Shown here one piece after another: positions 47,061-58,600 of a DNA stretch of 64,000 nucleotides (within the stretch, counting starts at the first letter, position 1; every line of letters begins with the position of its first letter). The DNA is from Neurospora intermedia (lineage: Eukaryota; Ascomycota; Sordariomycetes; Sordariales; Sordariaceae), in NCBI GenBank assembly GCA_037102815.1, contig BTPP01000001.1, positions 459,001 through 523,000 of the forward strand, given 5' to 3'. Made by a program: the position numbers and the translations under genes. The notes below the pieces were generated by a model that made no database searches, was not told the origin of the DNA, and was given only the letters and a program-made list of their open reading frames with translations.

Positions 47061-49499
47061 TTTAAACATATTGAGCCAAGGGGCATGAGGTGAATGGAGC
47101 GACATAACAACGATCTCGCGGCAAGACAAGAGAAGAATATCTGGGATATTTGGCCGGTTGGCCGGAGAATGCGCCTGCCGCTCTCGTTCACTCCGCCTGC
47201 ACAATGCCGTTCTACACGCTATTGGGGGACGTTGCGCTGAGACCGGCCGCGCAACACAAGAGGATAACCAGATACCAACCTTCCTCGTCCGCTCGAACAA
47301 CCCAAACGCGAAACATACATGCCAACAAACACGCCGCGTCGAGAATTTGGAAAGCAGTTCACCACATCGGGAGAGAGTAGCGGTGATATTGAGAATGAGA
47401 TAAACTGCGAATTGGATGTTCGGTCGCAAGCAACGGAAGGAGTTGTACGATTACATTTTCTGGGTGTTCAAAACATCATGGCGTTGCTTATTTTCATTTT
47501 CGTCTTCTTTCTCACCACATCTGGATCATCACCTTTTGTCAAGGGGGAAACATTCGGGCGGCCAGCTTGAATCACTACGGGACAAGATACTGGCCAAGGA
47601 TTCGGGAACATTGCTGCTTCATGGACATGTTTTCATTTTGGAAGAAGGCCGGGGGGGAGTAGTCAACAAAAGGGGAAGAGCAGACGGCAACTTTCATACT
47701 GGGCGAGCAAGCAGCAGACATGTTAGTTACATGGATCGATGGAATGGGTTACGTTACAACGCAAATTCGCAACCGGTACCTCACTTTCGGTGTATGTGTA
47801 TGTATACCTATACCTGAGGGCCGTGATACGAGATACGTAGTAAATTGACAGGAAGTCTCAAGTTTTCAATCAACGAAGTTTAAATGCAAAACGAAACAAG
47901 AGAAAAAAAAAAATTGTCTGATCTGTGGAATACATGCATTGAGGTTCTTCGGTAGTACAACAAGTCCCGAGTGCCTGCCTGCCGTATGTAAGTTTGTAAA
48001 TGTTCATAAGAACATCATATGTACCTCTACGTGGTGGCGCACCGTTTTTGTGTCACAGAACCGTCGTGCAATTCAGTTAGGTGCTAGTAGTAGATCCCCA
48101 CGTGGCTGGCTGGGTAAGTGTTGAGAGGTTACTAAGTTCTCAAACAAAGAACTAGTGATACAAACTAAGCATCCCCAGATCCTCCTACCTACCTAGGTAA
48201 CCAATTGAGTCAGCTTGCTTTGTCAAGAAGTAGTACCTAGGAAATGGTTTCACGGCGGGCTGAAACGAAGGCAACTCAACTAGGTAAACAAAAACAGCAA
48301 GCACACCGTAACTAGGTAACCTTCGTTGGATTCAGTTACCTAGAATACAATGGAAATACTTACATACCCTAAGTAGGTAAGGTAGTAAGTGACGGCTACT
48401 ATGTAGTGTACTGCCACATGTTGTACAACTAGGTAAGTATACCAAACATGTTTAAAAATGTAAGTATAGGGACATGATGATTCAAGAATGATACTGCTTT
48501 CAAACAGGTCCTGAATCAACCTGTAAAACTTGATCGATATATTTATTCCAGGCTACCAAATCCAAACATCCTGATCAAGTAGTTTCGATGAGTGGCGTGT
48601 TTAGTCTTTTAACGGATCGCAATGAATTGCATATCGCACAGGTGGTTTTTGATGGGCTCGGCTCGGCTCGGCTCGTCCACTTTGGACGTATGTATATACT
48701 CAGAGGGGGCCACCTACCTACCTTATCCTTACGACTACAGAGATCGGTTTCGGTTCATGTTATTCAAACCCTTTTAGTTTGAAGAATTCAGTCTGGGTGG
48801 TGTAAAGTGGTCAGCGTAGGTGGTGTACTCGATCATGATGGCAAAACAGAACCGGACATCTTATACATTACGGCACAAACAATCAAGCCAGGGGGAGGGG
48901 AAGAGAGAATAGTGTTCACAGGGAGATGATGATCTAAAAAGAATAATCCCAATTATGTATACCTAACGCCTCTAACGCGCAACTAACGACTGCCTGGTAG
49001 TGATAGCAGAGTAGAGCAGAGCAAAAACAAAAAAAAGAGCGCTGACTGCTGACAAGCGCTGTTGTGTCCCATGAAAAGATGTAATACATGAAAAATAACA
49101 AAAGTTCCCTCTGCGTCGTGGATGTTTCCTCTTTTTCCATCAAAGCCAGAAAGCAGATAAATGGAACCATGTCCTTGGACGACGCGCCCGTCCCTTTTTG
49201 GGTGTGAAGATGGGTTCCGGTTCCGGGGGCCACAGGCTTCAGATTCCGAACCATTCTTCAGATTCGGATCCTGTCATCATGGCAGTTCTGCAATACCATC
49301 CCCCTCACACCCTTTAGTCCTCGAGATCATCTCCTGAATGTCCACCCCACTAATCCCACTCAGCACGAGCCAACACCGCACCCAACTTCCGAAACCCAGA
49401 TGCCTTGATATTCGCTATCCCCTCCCACTCCACTTCACACCCCGTTGCATTCCCAGCATCCTCCTAAGCCTGCCGCTGCCGCCGCTGCTTCTATCCCTC
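47061..49499. other. Intergenic, no supportable gene
   Basis: Short frames only. It holds a GGCTC pentamer repeat (48655-48675), TACCTAGGTA at 48191-48200, and an inverted repeat (CTAGGTAAC at about 48313, GTTACCTAG at about 48337) that could form a 9-bp stem. The part next to 49500 is the 3' flank of sec72. Confidence 0.45.
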
Positions 49500-50159
49500 C
49501 TACTCAGTTCCAGTACCAGCACCAGCACCAGCATTCTTGGCCTCCAACCGCTTCTCAATCTCCCTCCCCAACTCCGCCAACTCCTTCTCCTCCCCTTCCA
49601 CCTCCAACGCCCGACCAACCCACTCCCTCGCCTCTTCCAGCCTCCCCATCTCCAACAGACTTTTTCCCCTCCTAAACCAAGCCTTTGCATTCCCCACCCG
49701 CTTGGCCTCCACGCTCGCCTCCGCATCTACCGCAGCCTCAGGCCACTCCTGCATCCACATGTGCGCCTGCGCCCTGTTCGAGAACAAAGAATGGACTTCC
49801 TCCCGCACTAGCTGACTCGGCTCCCAAAGCGGGCGGGCAAGTGCCATTTGGATGCCCAGCGTGTAGAACTTGGCTGCCTCGCTGTACTTTTGCTTCTTGT
49901 ACTCGGCGTTGCCGCTGTCGCGCAGCTTGGAGACTTGGGCGGAGCGTTTGGGGTTTACGGGAATGGGCGGGGGCGGGACCAGGTGCGGGGCGTCGAGGGA
50001 GTGAAGGGAGCGGTGCAGGGCGTTGAGAGCGGCGAGCTCGGTTTCGAGGGCGCGGGTTTGTACGGAGGAGAGGCCGGAGGAGGGAGCGAGGGAGATGGAT
50101 TTGCTTTGGGGGTCGATGGTTAGGGGGAGGTGGGTGTAGGTGTCGAGGTCGTCGGCCAT
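49500..50159 (-). CDS. sec72: Translocation protein Sec72, TPR protein of the Sec62/63 complex
   Basis: Single-exon minus-strand frame of 219 residues starting MADDLDTYTHLPL. The fungal Sec72 N-terminal region (LPLTIDPQSKSISLAPSSGL) is followed by a conserved PPPPIPVNPKRSAQVSKLRD junction. Three TPR units follow: about 78-108 (GNAEYKKQKYSEAAKFYTLG), 117-150 (SLFSNRAQAHMWMQEWPEAA) and 155-190 (AWFRRGKSLLEMGRLEEAR). The end is an Ala/Gly tail. Sec72 sits on the cytosolic face of the ER membrane and binds Hsp70 tails to help post-translational import through Sec61. Yeast Sec72 is 193 residues, so the length fits. No introns, unlike most neighbours. Confidence 0.9.
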   Translation of the reverse strand: MADDLDTYTHLPLTIDPQSKSISLAPSSGLSSVQTRALETELAALNALHRSLHSLDAPHLVPPPPIPVNPKRSAQVSKLRDSGNAEYKKQKYSEAAKFYTLGIQMALARPLWEPSQLVREEVHSLFSNRAQAHMWMQEWPEAAVDAEASVEAKRVGNAKAWFRRGKSLLEMGRLEEAREWVGRALEVEGEEKELAELGREIEKRLEAKNAGAGAGTGTE

Positions 50160-51079
50160 TTTGGGCGGTTTGTTATTTGTGTTGGAATGGAGATGGTTTA
50201 TTGATCGGAAGACGACGTGTCTCGTGTGTCTCGGATGGGATTGCCGAGCGTGGGAGTATGGAAATGATGTTTCGGTCGGTTGGAATGTATCTGTTTTTTT
50301 TTATCGACAAGGTGATGATGTCGCGGCGACGATCGAATTATCGTCTGATCGTGAGAATCGTGCACGAAAAGGAGTGGGTTCGCAAGTTACGAATGTGGTT
50401 GAAGAAATGCCACGGGGTATCGAAAAAGATGTGTTTGCAGTGCGTGGAGGAGGAGGGGAGGATGTTTGTCGTGCAGTGATGGTGACAATGGAACTGAACT
50501 GAACTGGACAGGTCCCACAAGAGGACAGCTCGCAGCTCGGTCACGGCAAGTCACCAAATGGGCGGCATGGCCCGGGCAAGTGAATGAACTGGCCAAATCG
50601 CGGTTGCCGTCTGGGCAATCTTATCTTATCGATTACAATCCGGCAGGCAGAGCGACCTGAGCTTCCACGGTAATTGCTGTGATGACTAAGCGGGCGAATC
50701 TCTACCCCTGTCCTTCGACGATCACTGTGAGCCTGCCGTGCCTTGCATGACCGAATGCCGTGGCCCAAACGAGATCGAATTGACGAACCAACAAACACAT
50801 GCAAATCAAACGGCAGATATTTTCAACTTGACAGCTCGTTGCACCCGATAATTTCTCTGAGCTTGTCGTTAATTCAGCTTTCTCATATGTATGCAACTAG
50901 TACCTATCTAACTGTGCACCCCAATTCCAATCAGGATCCCCCGCTGTATCTTTCAAAGGATCCACTCACTCTAAAACGCCCAAACATCCACTTTCACAGA
51001 CAAATTTTCAACATACAACCGCTCATAACCACAATTTCCAAACCCACTCCCAACAACGAATCGGACCATATCAGTTCAA
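50160..51079. promoter_or_regulatory. Upstream region of sec72 and 5' flank of the tRNA gene
   Basis: No coding sequence is supportable. An ATG-rich stretch upstream of sec72 includes a TGAAC repeat (GAACTGAACTGAACTGG, about 50491-50507). Confidence 0.4.
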
Positions 51080-51171
51080 TCGGGTATGGTGTAGCGGTAA
51101 CATCGTTGACTCTCACTTCTCAGGAGTGACTGCTCTCTCAACAGCCCCGGGTTCGACTCCCGGTATCCGAG
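51080..51171 (+). tRNA. tRNA-Glu, anticodon CTC, with 21-nt intron
   Basis: All four arms can be drawn. The acceptor TCGGGTA pairs with TATCCGA (one G-T) with discriminator G at 51171. The D stem is GTGT/ACAT. The anticodon stem GTTGA/TCAAC is at 51105-51109 and 51138-51142. The T arm is CCGGG-TTCGACT-CCCGG. Loop bases C, T, CTC, A at 51110-51115 place the anticodon CTC at 51112-51114. The intron at 51116-51136 interrupts the loop after the base 3' of the anticodon, the normal nuclear site, and contains GGAG, which can pair with the anticodon. A T-run at 51182-51186 is the Pol III terminator. The body resembles eukaryotic tRNA-Glu. Confidence 0.92.
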
Positions 51172-52092
51172 TCTCAATATCTTTTTCCTTTTTCTACCGA
51201 TATTCCTTTTTTAGTTTCCCTTTCCGCCTGAGAATATCTAGAGGTAGTTACCTACATCCATCCTCCATTGTTCTCATTTGCTATTATCTTGTTTCTTGCT
51301 TTTTTTTGCTCACGTTTCATCCAGTGACTGGTCCTCTTTCTTTTCCCGGTACCAATCACAACTACAGGCACGAGTTCCCTCTGGCTTGTGACTTGTCCAC
51401 GATGAGAACAAATCCCCACACTTTGTCACAAGGATATACCCGCAAACAAAGAGCTGGATGAACTGCACCTTTCAGGGGCTTTGTTTACATACAAGACGAA
51501 CTAGTTCATAAAGTTGGCAAGTTCCTGGGTGGGGCAGCATAGTTCGTCCAAACAACGACGACGACACTCCATCGTAAGAAAGCATGAGTTTGTGCTTGAC
51601 ATCTAAAATCGAGCAAGATCAATTGTCACCGGAAAATCCTAATAGGCCACTGCGCGAGCAACATCAACCCCGGTTTATTCTTATTTTCTTCTCTTTTTTC
51701 CTACCTTTGATCCTTGCCTCTGCCTGTCTGTTTGTCCGTCCGTACCCACATTCCTGACGCCTCGAAAAAAAAAAGAAAAATGGACCGCAATCCCGCAGGG
51801 AAAAAAAAGGCGGAATAATGAAATCTGACTCTTTTACCGGTGCTTGGGATAAAGGAGTATGCGTTGCCGTAGTCGTCTTGGTACGAGCATACCTACTTTT
51901 GAAACGCAAAATGAGGGAGAAAATTCAAAAAGCAAAAGTGCCACTCCGGATAGACAGTCAGTCCGTCCCCAATGCTTAATGCCAATGCTGAAGGGAAGAA
52001 TGACAACGAAAAGTTACTCGAAGGAACATCCAAACAAACAAGAATCCAACATAAATGCCGATAACATGGACGATAAGCAACACGCCTGACAA
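51172..52092. other. Intergenic between tRNA-Glu and the transcription factor 3' end
   Basis: No gene supportable. The first bases carry the T-rich Pol III terminator. A short A-run and a purine-rich stretch occur near 51765-51785. Confidence 0.5.
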
Positions 52093-55000
52093 TCAAGGCG
52101 ACTGAGATGGCCTAGGCGGTGTATACTCTCGCCCAACGCTCGGCTTCGCGCGGGTAAAGGTTTCGGGCGGTGACCACGGTGACTCTCTTGTCGCCGTCGA
52201 GTCGAACATCCGCGATACCCAGTATAACTCATGCTCCCAACAGCCTTGGGCTGGCGTCTTGGGAATGCTATCCACTGTGTCCGAGTCAGCAATGGCTCTG
52301 ATTAGCCCACATTACGACAACACCTACACTTGCTCTTTCCCGTATTCGGATCAACGCTCTTCAACTGCTCAACAGTCCATCGCAAAAGCTCGACTTGCTC
52401 TGGTTCCAGAGTGTTCAACTTGGTATCGGCAATGTCATCCCAGTCCAGACGCATGAGGTCGGCGCGTTTGAAGTACTGCCAGTAGGCCAGAAGAACCACG
52501 CCACCGTGCTGTACCTCCTCGACAAAAGCACTCTCAACAAAGTCGGAGGGAGAGTTGGGACTCGGCCCGATCGGTCCATAACGGGTTTCCTATGCAACCA
52601 ACAGTTAGCTCGTCTTGCCTCATCCCACGAGAAGATGAACTTCACACACCTGTTGCCTGCCACCCGAGTTATCTCTGACCCGACGATACCGATCGAATGA
52701 GATACAGCTGACTTGATGGAGGAACAAGAATGTTACCAGATAAATGGTGAACCAATTCTGCATATCACTCGACGTGATAAGCTTCTCGTAAAGCTTCAGC
52801 ACTCGGGGAGCGAGGATTTTGTAAATACGCTCGTGCCGAATGCTATCGAACTGGGCGACAATCATGCGTGGCACGTCGACCCGCCCATAGAGCGGGTAGT
52901 CATCCTTGTAGACTGGTTTCATATCAAGCGTGTCGGAGCTGCTATCTAGCCATGCGGACCCTATACCATGGCCTGGAGAACTTTATCAGCATGGCTTTCC
53001 ATGACATTGAAAGAGGGTACTTACGGATAGCAAACCAGAGACGGACTGCATTCGTCAGCAGCTCTCTCTTGTCCCTTTGACGCCTGGCTTCTATGTTATT
53101 CTTGCTGTGCTTGTCTTCTGTCGTCTTCTAAACGGGTCCCGTTAGTGACGGTGATCTGCACACTGAAACAGGCAAGACACTTACAGTAAGTGAGCGGCAC
53201 ATTTCGGCAATGGTGGCGAAGGTCCGCTTTACGATGCCGTCGGATTTCTCAACCGCCTCCTCGAGTCCAAGAAGAGCGTTGGCGCTAATATATTGGTTGA
53301 ACTGGGCAGCGGCATTTTCCACATTAACCAGGCAAAAGGGCTGCAAAGGCTGAACCGCGGGATAGCCGTTGGCGACATATCTTCGCTCGTTGACATCGGT
53401 AGGAGCCGGGTTGAAACGACGGACTTCCAACACGATGGGCGCCTTGCATAGTCGTACAACCACCTTGGGTTCATTGCACAACCCCTGAACCATTTCGACG
53501 CGGCGAGTAGGGCCCAACTGGTCGCTCACATCGACATCGACCACTTGAGTGTGTGTGAAGCGTTTCGTCAAGTTCAATCCGCCGGCGCGGAAGATCCTTA
53601 TCCCAATGATCTTATCGCGAAGACAAGGGATGTTGTGGATGGTCTTTTTCGAGTCTTTGGAAAATGCGAGGCATGATTGACACGGAGCATCACGGTTGTG
53701 TGGCTCTTGTGGGTTGGGGTGGCACTTTTTCCTGGTTAGCATGCGTAGATTCGTATTTGTCGTGTTGTCAACAGTACTTACCCGGATCCGCTGATTGTGG
53801 CATCTTATACAAGCGCCCATGCTACGAGTATCACACGTTGCTTTCCGCTTGTCTTCTTCCAGCGGGCCACGCTTCTTCTTCTCGACCGAGCCTCTCCGCA
53901 AAGCATTCTCTGTCCTGTTCGAGCTGCCGGCACCGACCAAACCCATGTTGGACCCAGTCAAGGTATGGGAGAGGTCCTCAAAGGAACCGCCCAACGGTGT
54001 TGATACATGCACAAGTTCACGCTGTTCAAAGTCAGAGTTGCCCACCAGCCCTTCCTGCACGACTCCATTCTTTCTGTCCTTCACGACCTCGACCCATCGT
54101 TGCTGTTGGTCTACAATGTGATCTTGTGGATATCCAGATGCCGATGTTGCATGCACAAACATGGATGTTTCTGTCGGGGCCATGATAGAACGATTCACCT
54201 CGGACCCACGTATGACTTGAACATGGCCATACCCCATAGTCTGGTCCATGGGGGTTGGGAATCGGGAATTGTTTGAGTTTGGCTCGGATAAGGCGGGGTT
54301 GCTCGAAGCACCGTAGACGCTCAACTGGCTCTGTGGCTGGAAGACGTAGGTCATATAATTGTGACCTTGTGGAGAGAAGCATGGAGAGGACATGGCACCA
54401 CTGTCAGGATGGGACGACGAAGAGGAAGATATATCGAGCGCCGCGTGTGACTGCAAGGTTTGGCAAAAAGTGACCGGTTCTTGGGTATAGCTGTCGGCTT
54501 TTTGGCCCATTCCCGGGGCGTTCGGAACTCTGAAACTATCACCACCAGGGGTGTCGTCGACATTGAAGTCACTGATTGACGATTGATAGGTTTGATAGGC
54601 ATTCTCAGGAGGAGGGGCAACTGCAGCCGACTGGGTGAAAAAATGGGGTTGAGTTACCGGGGAATATGGGGCCAAGACCGGGCACGCTTCTGAGAGGTCG
54701 TTCCGTATTGTTGGGTCTGCAAGCGAATGATGGATTGGCCCGAATTGCCCCGGTTCTGCAAGGCTAGTGAGAGACCGGCCTCAACAGTGTTTGCCCCATG
54801 AACGAAACATACCTGGCAGCGCGCCTTGCAATGCATGATGATATGCGTAAAACTCCTCTAAAATGGGGCCACGATCGGGAAAAAGGTACGACACATCCTG
54901 TGCCCCTTGCAGTGAGGCAGAGGTGGAAGGAATGAGATTGGGGGGCCTGCGGTCATTGCCCGCGGGATCCCCTTCCCGTTTTCTTTTGTTTAAGCGGACA

Positions 55001-55230
55001 TCAGCACCCGCCGGGCTTACTGCATGATGTATCGTAGAATGGAAAATCTGATGTTGCGCAAAACACGGGGTGTTATTAGCCAAGACAGAAAGTAGTAGGC
55101 CTTGGCTCCAAAACTTTGGGCAGGCAATCAAGCTAGGCCGACATCAGGGGAAACAGAGCAAGGCAAGAGAGTGTGTGAGAAGAGCGGGTACTTGCATGTG
55201 AAGTTGGCTTTGCAGCGAACAAGGAGGCAT
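52093..55230 (-). CDS. Zn2Cys6 (fungal-type) transcription factor with centrally placed DNA-binding domain
   Basis: Eight exons on the minus strand, all in phase, give 881 residues: 55192-55230, 54813-55047, 53782-54755, 53185-53724, 53025-53127, 52650-52960, 52328-52589 and 52093-52274. The start MPPCSLQSQLHM is followed by a basic NKRKREGD stretch. The first 400 residues are Ser/Gln/Pro-rich, probably an activation or regulatory region. The binuclear zinc cluster is central: C407, C410, C417, C431, C434 and C450 (CIRCHNQRIRC, then PCQSC and IPC). An intron splits the cluster just before C417. The C-terminal half has VARLC-like and helical blocks (RYVANGYPAVQPLQP, YWQYFKRADLMRLDWDD), a layout seen in a lineage of Pezizomycotina regulators with a mid-protein cluster. 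Target genes are unknown; nothing nearby forms an obvious co-regulated cluster. Confidence 0.88.
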
Positions 55231-57930
55231 TGTAGCCGGTGTTGTTTGGGTGGCCCATCTTGTGTTCCCTCAGTTCGAGGTAAAGCAATTGCCTAGATAG
55301 GGGCAGGAGGTTGGTGGTCCGTGTTGTGTGTGAGGATTGGTCGCCTTGGGACGGGTGTGGTCATTGAACCCAGATGCAACACGCGAGTTGATGTGACGAC
55401 GAGGAAGCTCATTCACGGGGGTCAAACCGGAACCACGCTGGATCTAGCAAGCATTATTCGTCGTGGCAGACGTGATTGTCATGGAGCGGGACGAGAGCAG
55501 CCTCCGAGTACCCAAACATGGCAAGGCACGAGGGAAGCCGGTGAGGATGACGAGGCCGGGTAGGCAAATCCTGTGGGGTCGGCTCGGCCTTGGGGAGGTA
55601 AGGTACTGTTGTAGTAGGACTGTAGGAGGAGGGCCACGCAGCACGTTGCACGAGGGCGGCCAACAAGGGGGCGGCGATGAGACGAAAAAGGGGGCAGAAC
55701 GGCCCAGCGGAACGAGGCCGAGGAAGTAGAGGCGACAACTATTGACGAGGGCGGGCGCTCAATCTGGAGAGGTGTGTACTTGGTTGTTATCGGCGGACCT
55801 GTAGATGAAGCAGCCCTGGCCGTGACCCAAACATGGGAGCGTCTGAGAAGGGAGTGGAAGCCCTGGAAGGAAACCTGGGTGTTTGGGCTTGCCGCGAGGT
55901 TGCGTTGACGGGACACAGAGGTTAAGCTTGATTCCAAGTGTGGTTGTGTATGTGTGTGTGAGGAAATTCCGGGGCTCCTTGATTTGTCAACAGAGAGAGG
56001 GCAGAACACCTGAGCCTGAGACTGGGAGAGAGAGACGAGGCGGAGAGTAAGTGGTTCGCGGTGCAAAAAAAACCGCGTGTGGGAAGCGGGCGTGTATACT
56101 TTGGGGAAAGTAACGGAAACGTGACACTGTCAGTTAGGTCCCTCTCTATTACTGGTACTAAGTCCGAGGGGAGCAATAAAAAGGGCCTCGGCTGGCTGTA
56201 CCACCACCATCTTTTTACTAACGCTGCTGCTGACTGACCAGGGGGGTGGACTGCCCAGCGGACGTGTGCCAGGATGTTGAACGTGACTTGCCGTAGCGAA
56301 GAAGCTGAGGTATATGAGAGGCCAGAAGCTGAGCCAGACGTGGGAGGGCAGCCTGTACTACGGCGCAGGCATGTGTGTGCCCCGCCACCTGTGATACGTG
56401 AGATGATAGGAGACCTCCCGAGATAACAGCCACGATCGAGGTTAACGAGGGGTAAAGGTAGCTATCGACAGCTGACTGTGGATAAACCATGAGGAGTCCG
56501 TCGTACCTAGTGTCAGTCAGTTAGAAGGGCGTCGGCGAAGCCTCCGAATGAGGTGATTGACCAATGTGATTCGCGTAAATGAATGTATTTGGCCGCCTTG
56601 TTCTGCATACTCGTACTTTGTCACTTTTTCCTGCTCGGCGGCCACTATTCGTACCAGTGAGTGCAACAGACATGTTGTTGGGCTGGACAAGCCGGCAGGC
56701 TACCTGTCAGCCTGTCAGACGTTGTTACAGTCTGTTGGGTTGGGTGTCCTGCCTTGTGGAGTGCATAGTTGGGACGGCAGCTGGACGAGGTTGGATGTCC
56801 TTATGAGGCCATCCACTGTTGCATTGGCATGTTGATAACCTCATACCATGAGACAAGTCGTCATCACGGGATGTGGGCCCATTACAGCTGGGCTGGGTAA
56901 GGGACCTTGGGGACCTTGATGAAAGGCTTAGGTTGTCTGTCCCGCGTGGGGTGGGAACGGTGGATACCTACCTACCTCTACTCGCCACTGCTCATGGCAT
57001 TTAGAACTGAAGCAGCCCGGCAACGACCCTTGGTTTCTTGGGACTTGTCCCAGACTTCCGGGTTAACAGATCCAAGCTTTTTCGCATTTTGTAAAAGAAA
57101 AGGCTTGATGAATGAATAAGAAGAATGCCCTTTCTGCGTGGGACGAGGACGCTGAAAAGAACCCGAGTGCCGGTCAAGAACAAGGACAGGCAGTGGAACT
57201 TGCCGGGCGCCTTCAGTTTGCGCTGTTCCATGGAACCTGAGATCACGGTCTGGATGTCGTGTAATGGTGGGAAGACCTCCTTGTTGTGACACTGTTGTCT
57301 CAAGGGTCACTGCAGTGGTTCTATGTGGGAAGTGGGTGGGAAAAGAAGCATTCCAATGCGCTGGTCGAGAAAAAGGAAGGGGAAAAAGGAAAAAAAAAAA
57401 AAAAAGCGAGAAAGCTTTATCACAGGTGGGAGGAGGGACCAGGAAAGAACCAGCCAGGAGGGGGTGGTACTTGAGGACAACACTGAGAACTTGCTGCCTC
57501 TCATTGGGCGACTGCCTGTTTGTACCACTGCAGTCAATTCGCATTCAACCAGTGTTCGGGGAGGTAATCAAGCTGGGGGAGCTGCCTTGCCAGGGCAATG
57601 ATAGGCTGGATCCTAAGGGGAAAAGCCCCCGACCCTGCCATGAGACCGAGGTGTGAATCGTATAAGAAAAGGTACAAGGGAGAGAATACTCTTGGATGTA
57701 TAAATTGTGGTGGTGTCCATGGTGCGCTAACAGAAAAGCGCAGACTTTTTATTAGGCCTGTCAACCGTTCTTTTTTGCCGGCGTGCGTTATGGTCCGAAT
57801 ACCTAGTGTAGTCTGCTCATGAAAGGCACCAACACATTCAACTGCACTGCACGCTGTAGTGTAGCATCCCAGCTCTTGGATGGCGGGGTTGGTTGGCGAT
57901 TGGAAACGACGAGAGATTGAAGCCGGCGAC

Positions 57931-57980
57931 CTCGATCCATGTCTCTGCCCCTCGATCCATGTCTCTGCCCCTCGATGCCC
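57931..57980. repeat. 20-bp tandem repeat, two and a half copies
   Basis: CTCGATCCATGTCTCTGCCC is present twice without change, followed by a partial third copy starting CTCGATG. Confidence 0.85.
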
Positions 57981-58574
57981 CTTGCCAGGTTGTTGCTCGA
58001 AACTGTCGACACATCTTGACACATCTGGCATTGAAGATGAAGTCTGATGCAGAAGACCACTGGAGGGGGATCCACGTTTGACGAAGCGTCACAATTGATG
58101 GCAGCCTGGAGACTTCCAATGAGTGAGGGAAAGAGAGATTCAGCATCAGGAAGGAGGAGTGTCTGACAACAAGGGAAGTGGAAGATGAAGGCGCCCAAAG
58201 TGAATGAATGCCGTGGATAAGGGAAAGAACTAAACAGCCCGTTCTGTCCCGTGTCAGTGCAATTGCCATTCAAGTTGCCAGTCACGGTGCATCATGGTTC
58301 AGTTCAGATGCCTGTTCAACCAACGGGACTGCAGCGTTGAAGGAAACCGGTGTGTGCAACGTGAGCGTTCCTTCCACATCTGGGGGGATGCTTTCAAAGG
58401 TTAACGCCGAATGGAAAGTGCAGTGCATATGATCACTGCGAGTTCCATGTCGCGCTTGACAGAATGACAGTACCAATACACGTTACGACGGGATTCGACA
58501 AGTCGCCCACGGCGAAACCTCCGAGACGTCCGCTGGCTCCCATTACCCGGTAACATGTTATCGGCACGATCAAT

Positions 58575-58600
58575 CTATGTATGTATGTATGTATGTATGT
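58575..58600. repeat. TATG tetranucleotide microsatellite
   Basis: About six TATG units ending in GTGTGTG. Confidence 0.85.
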
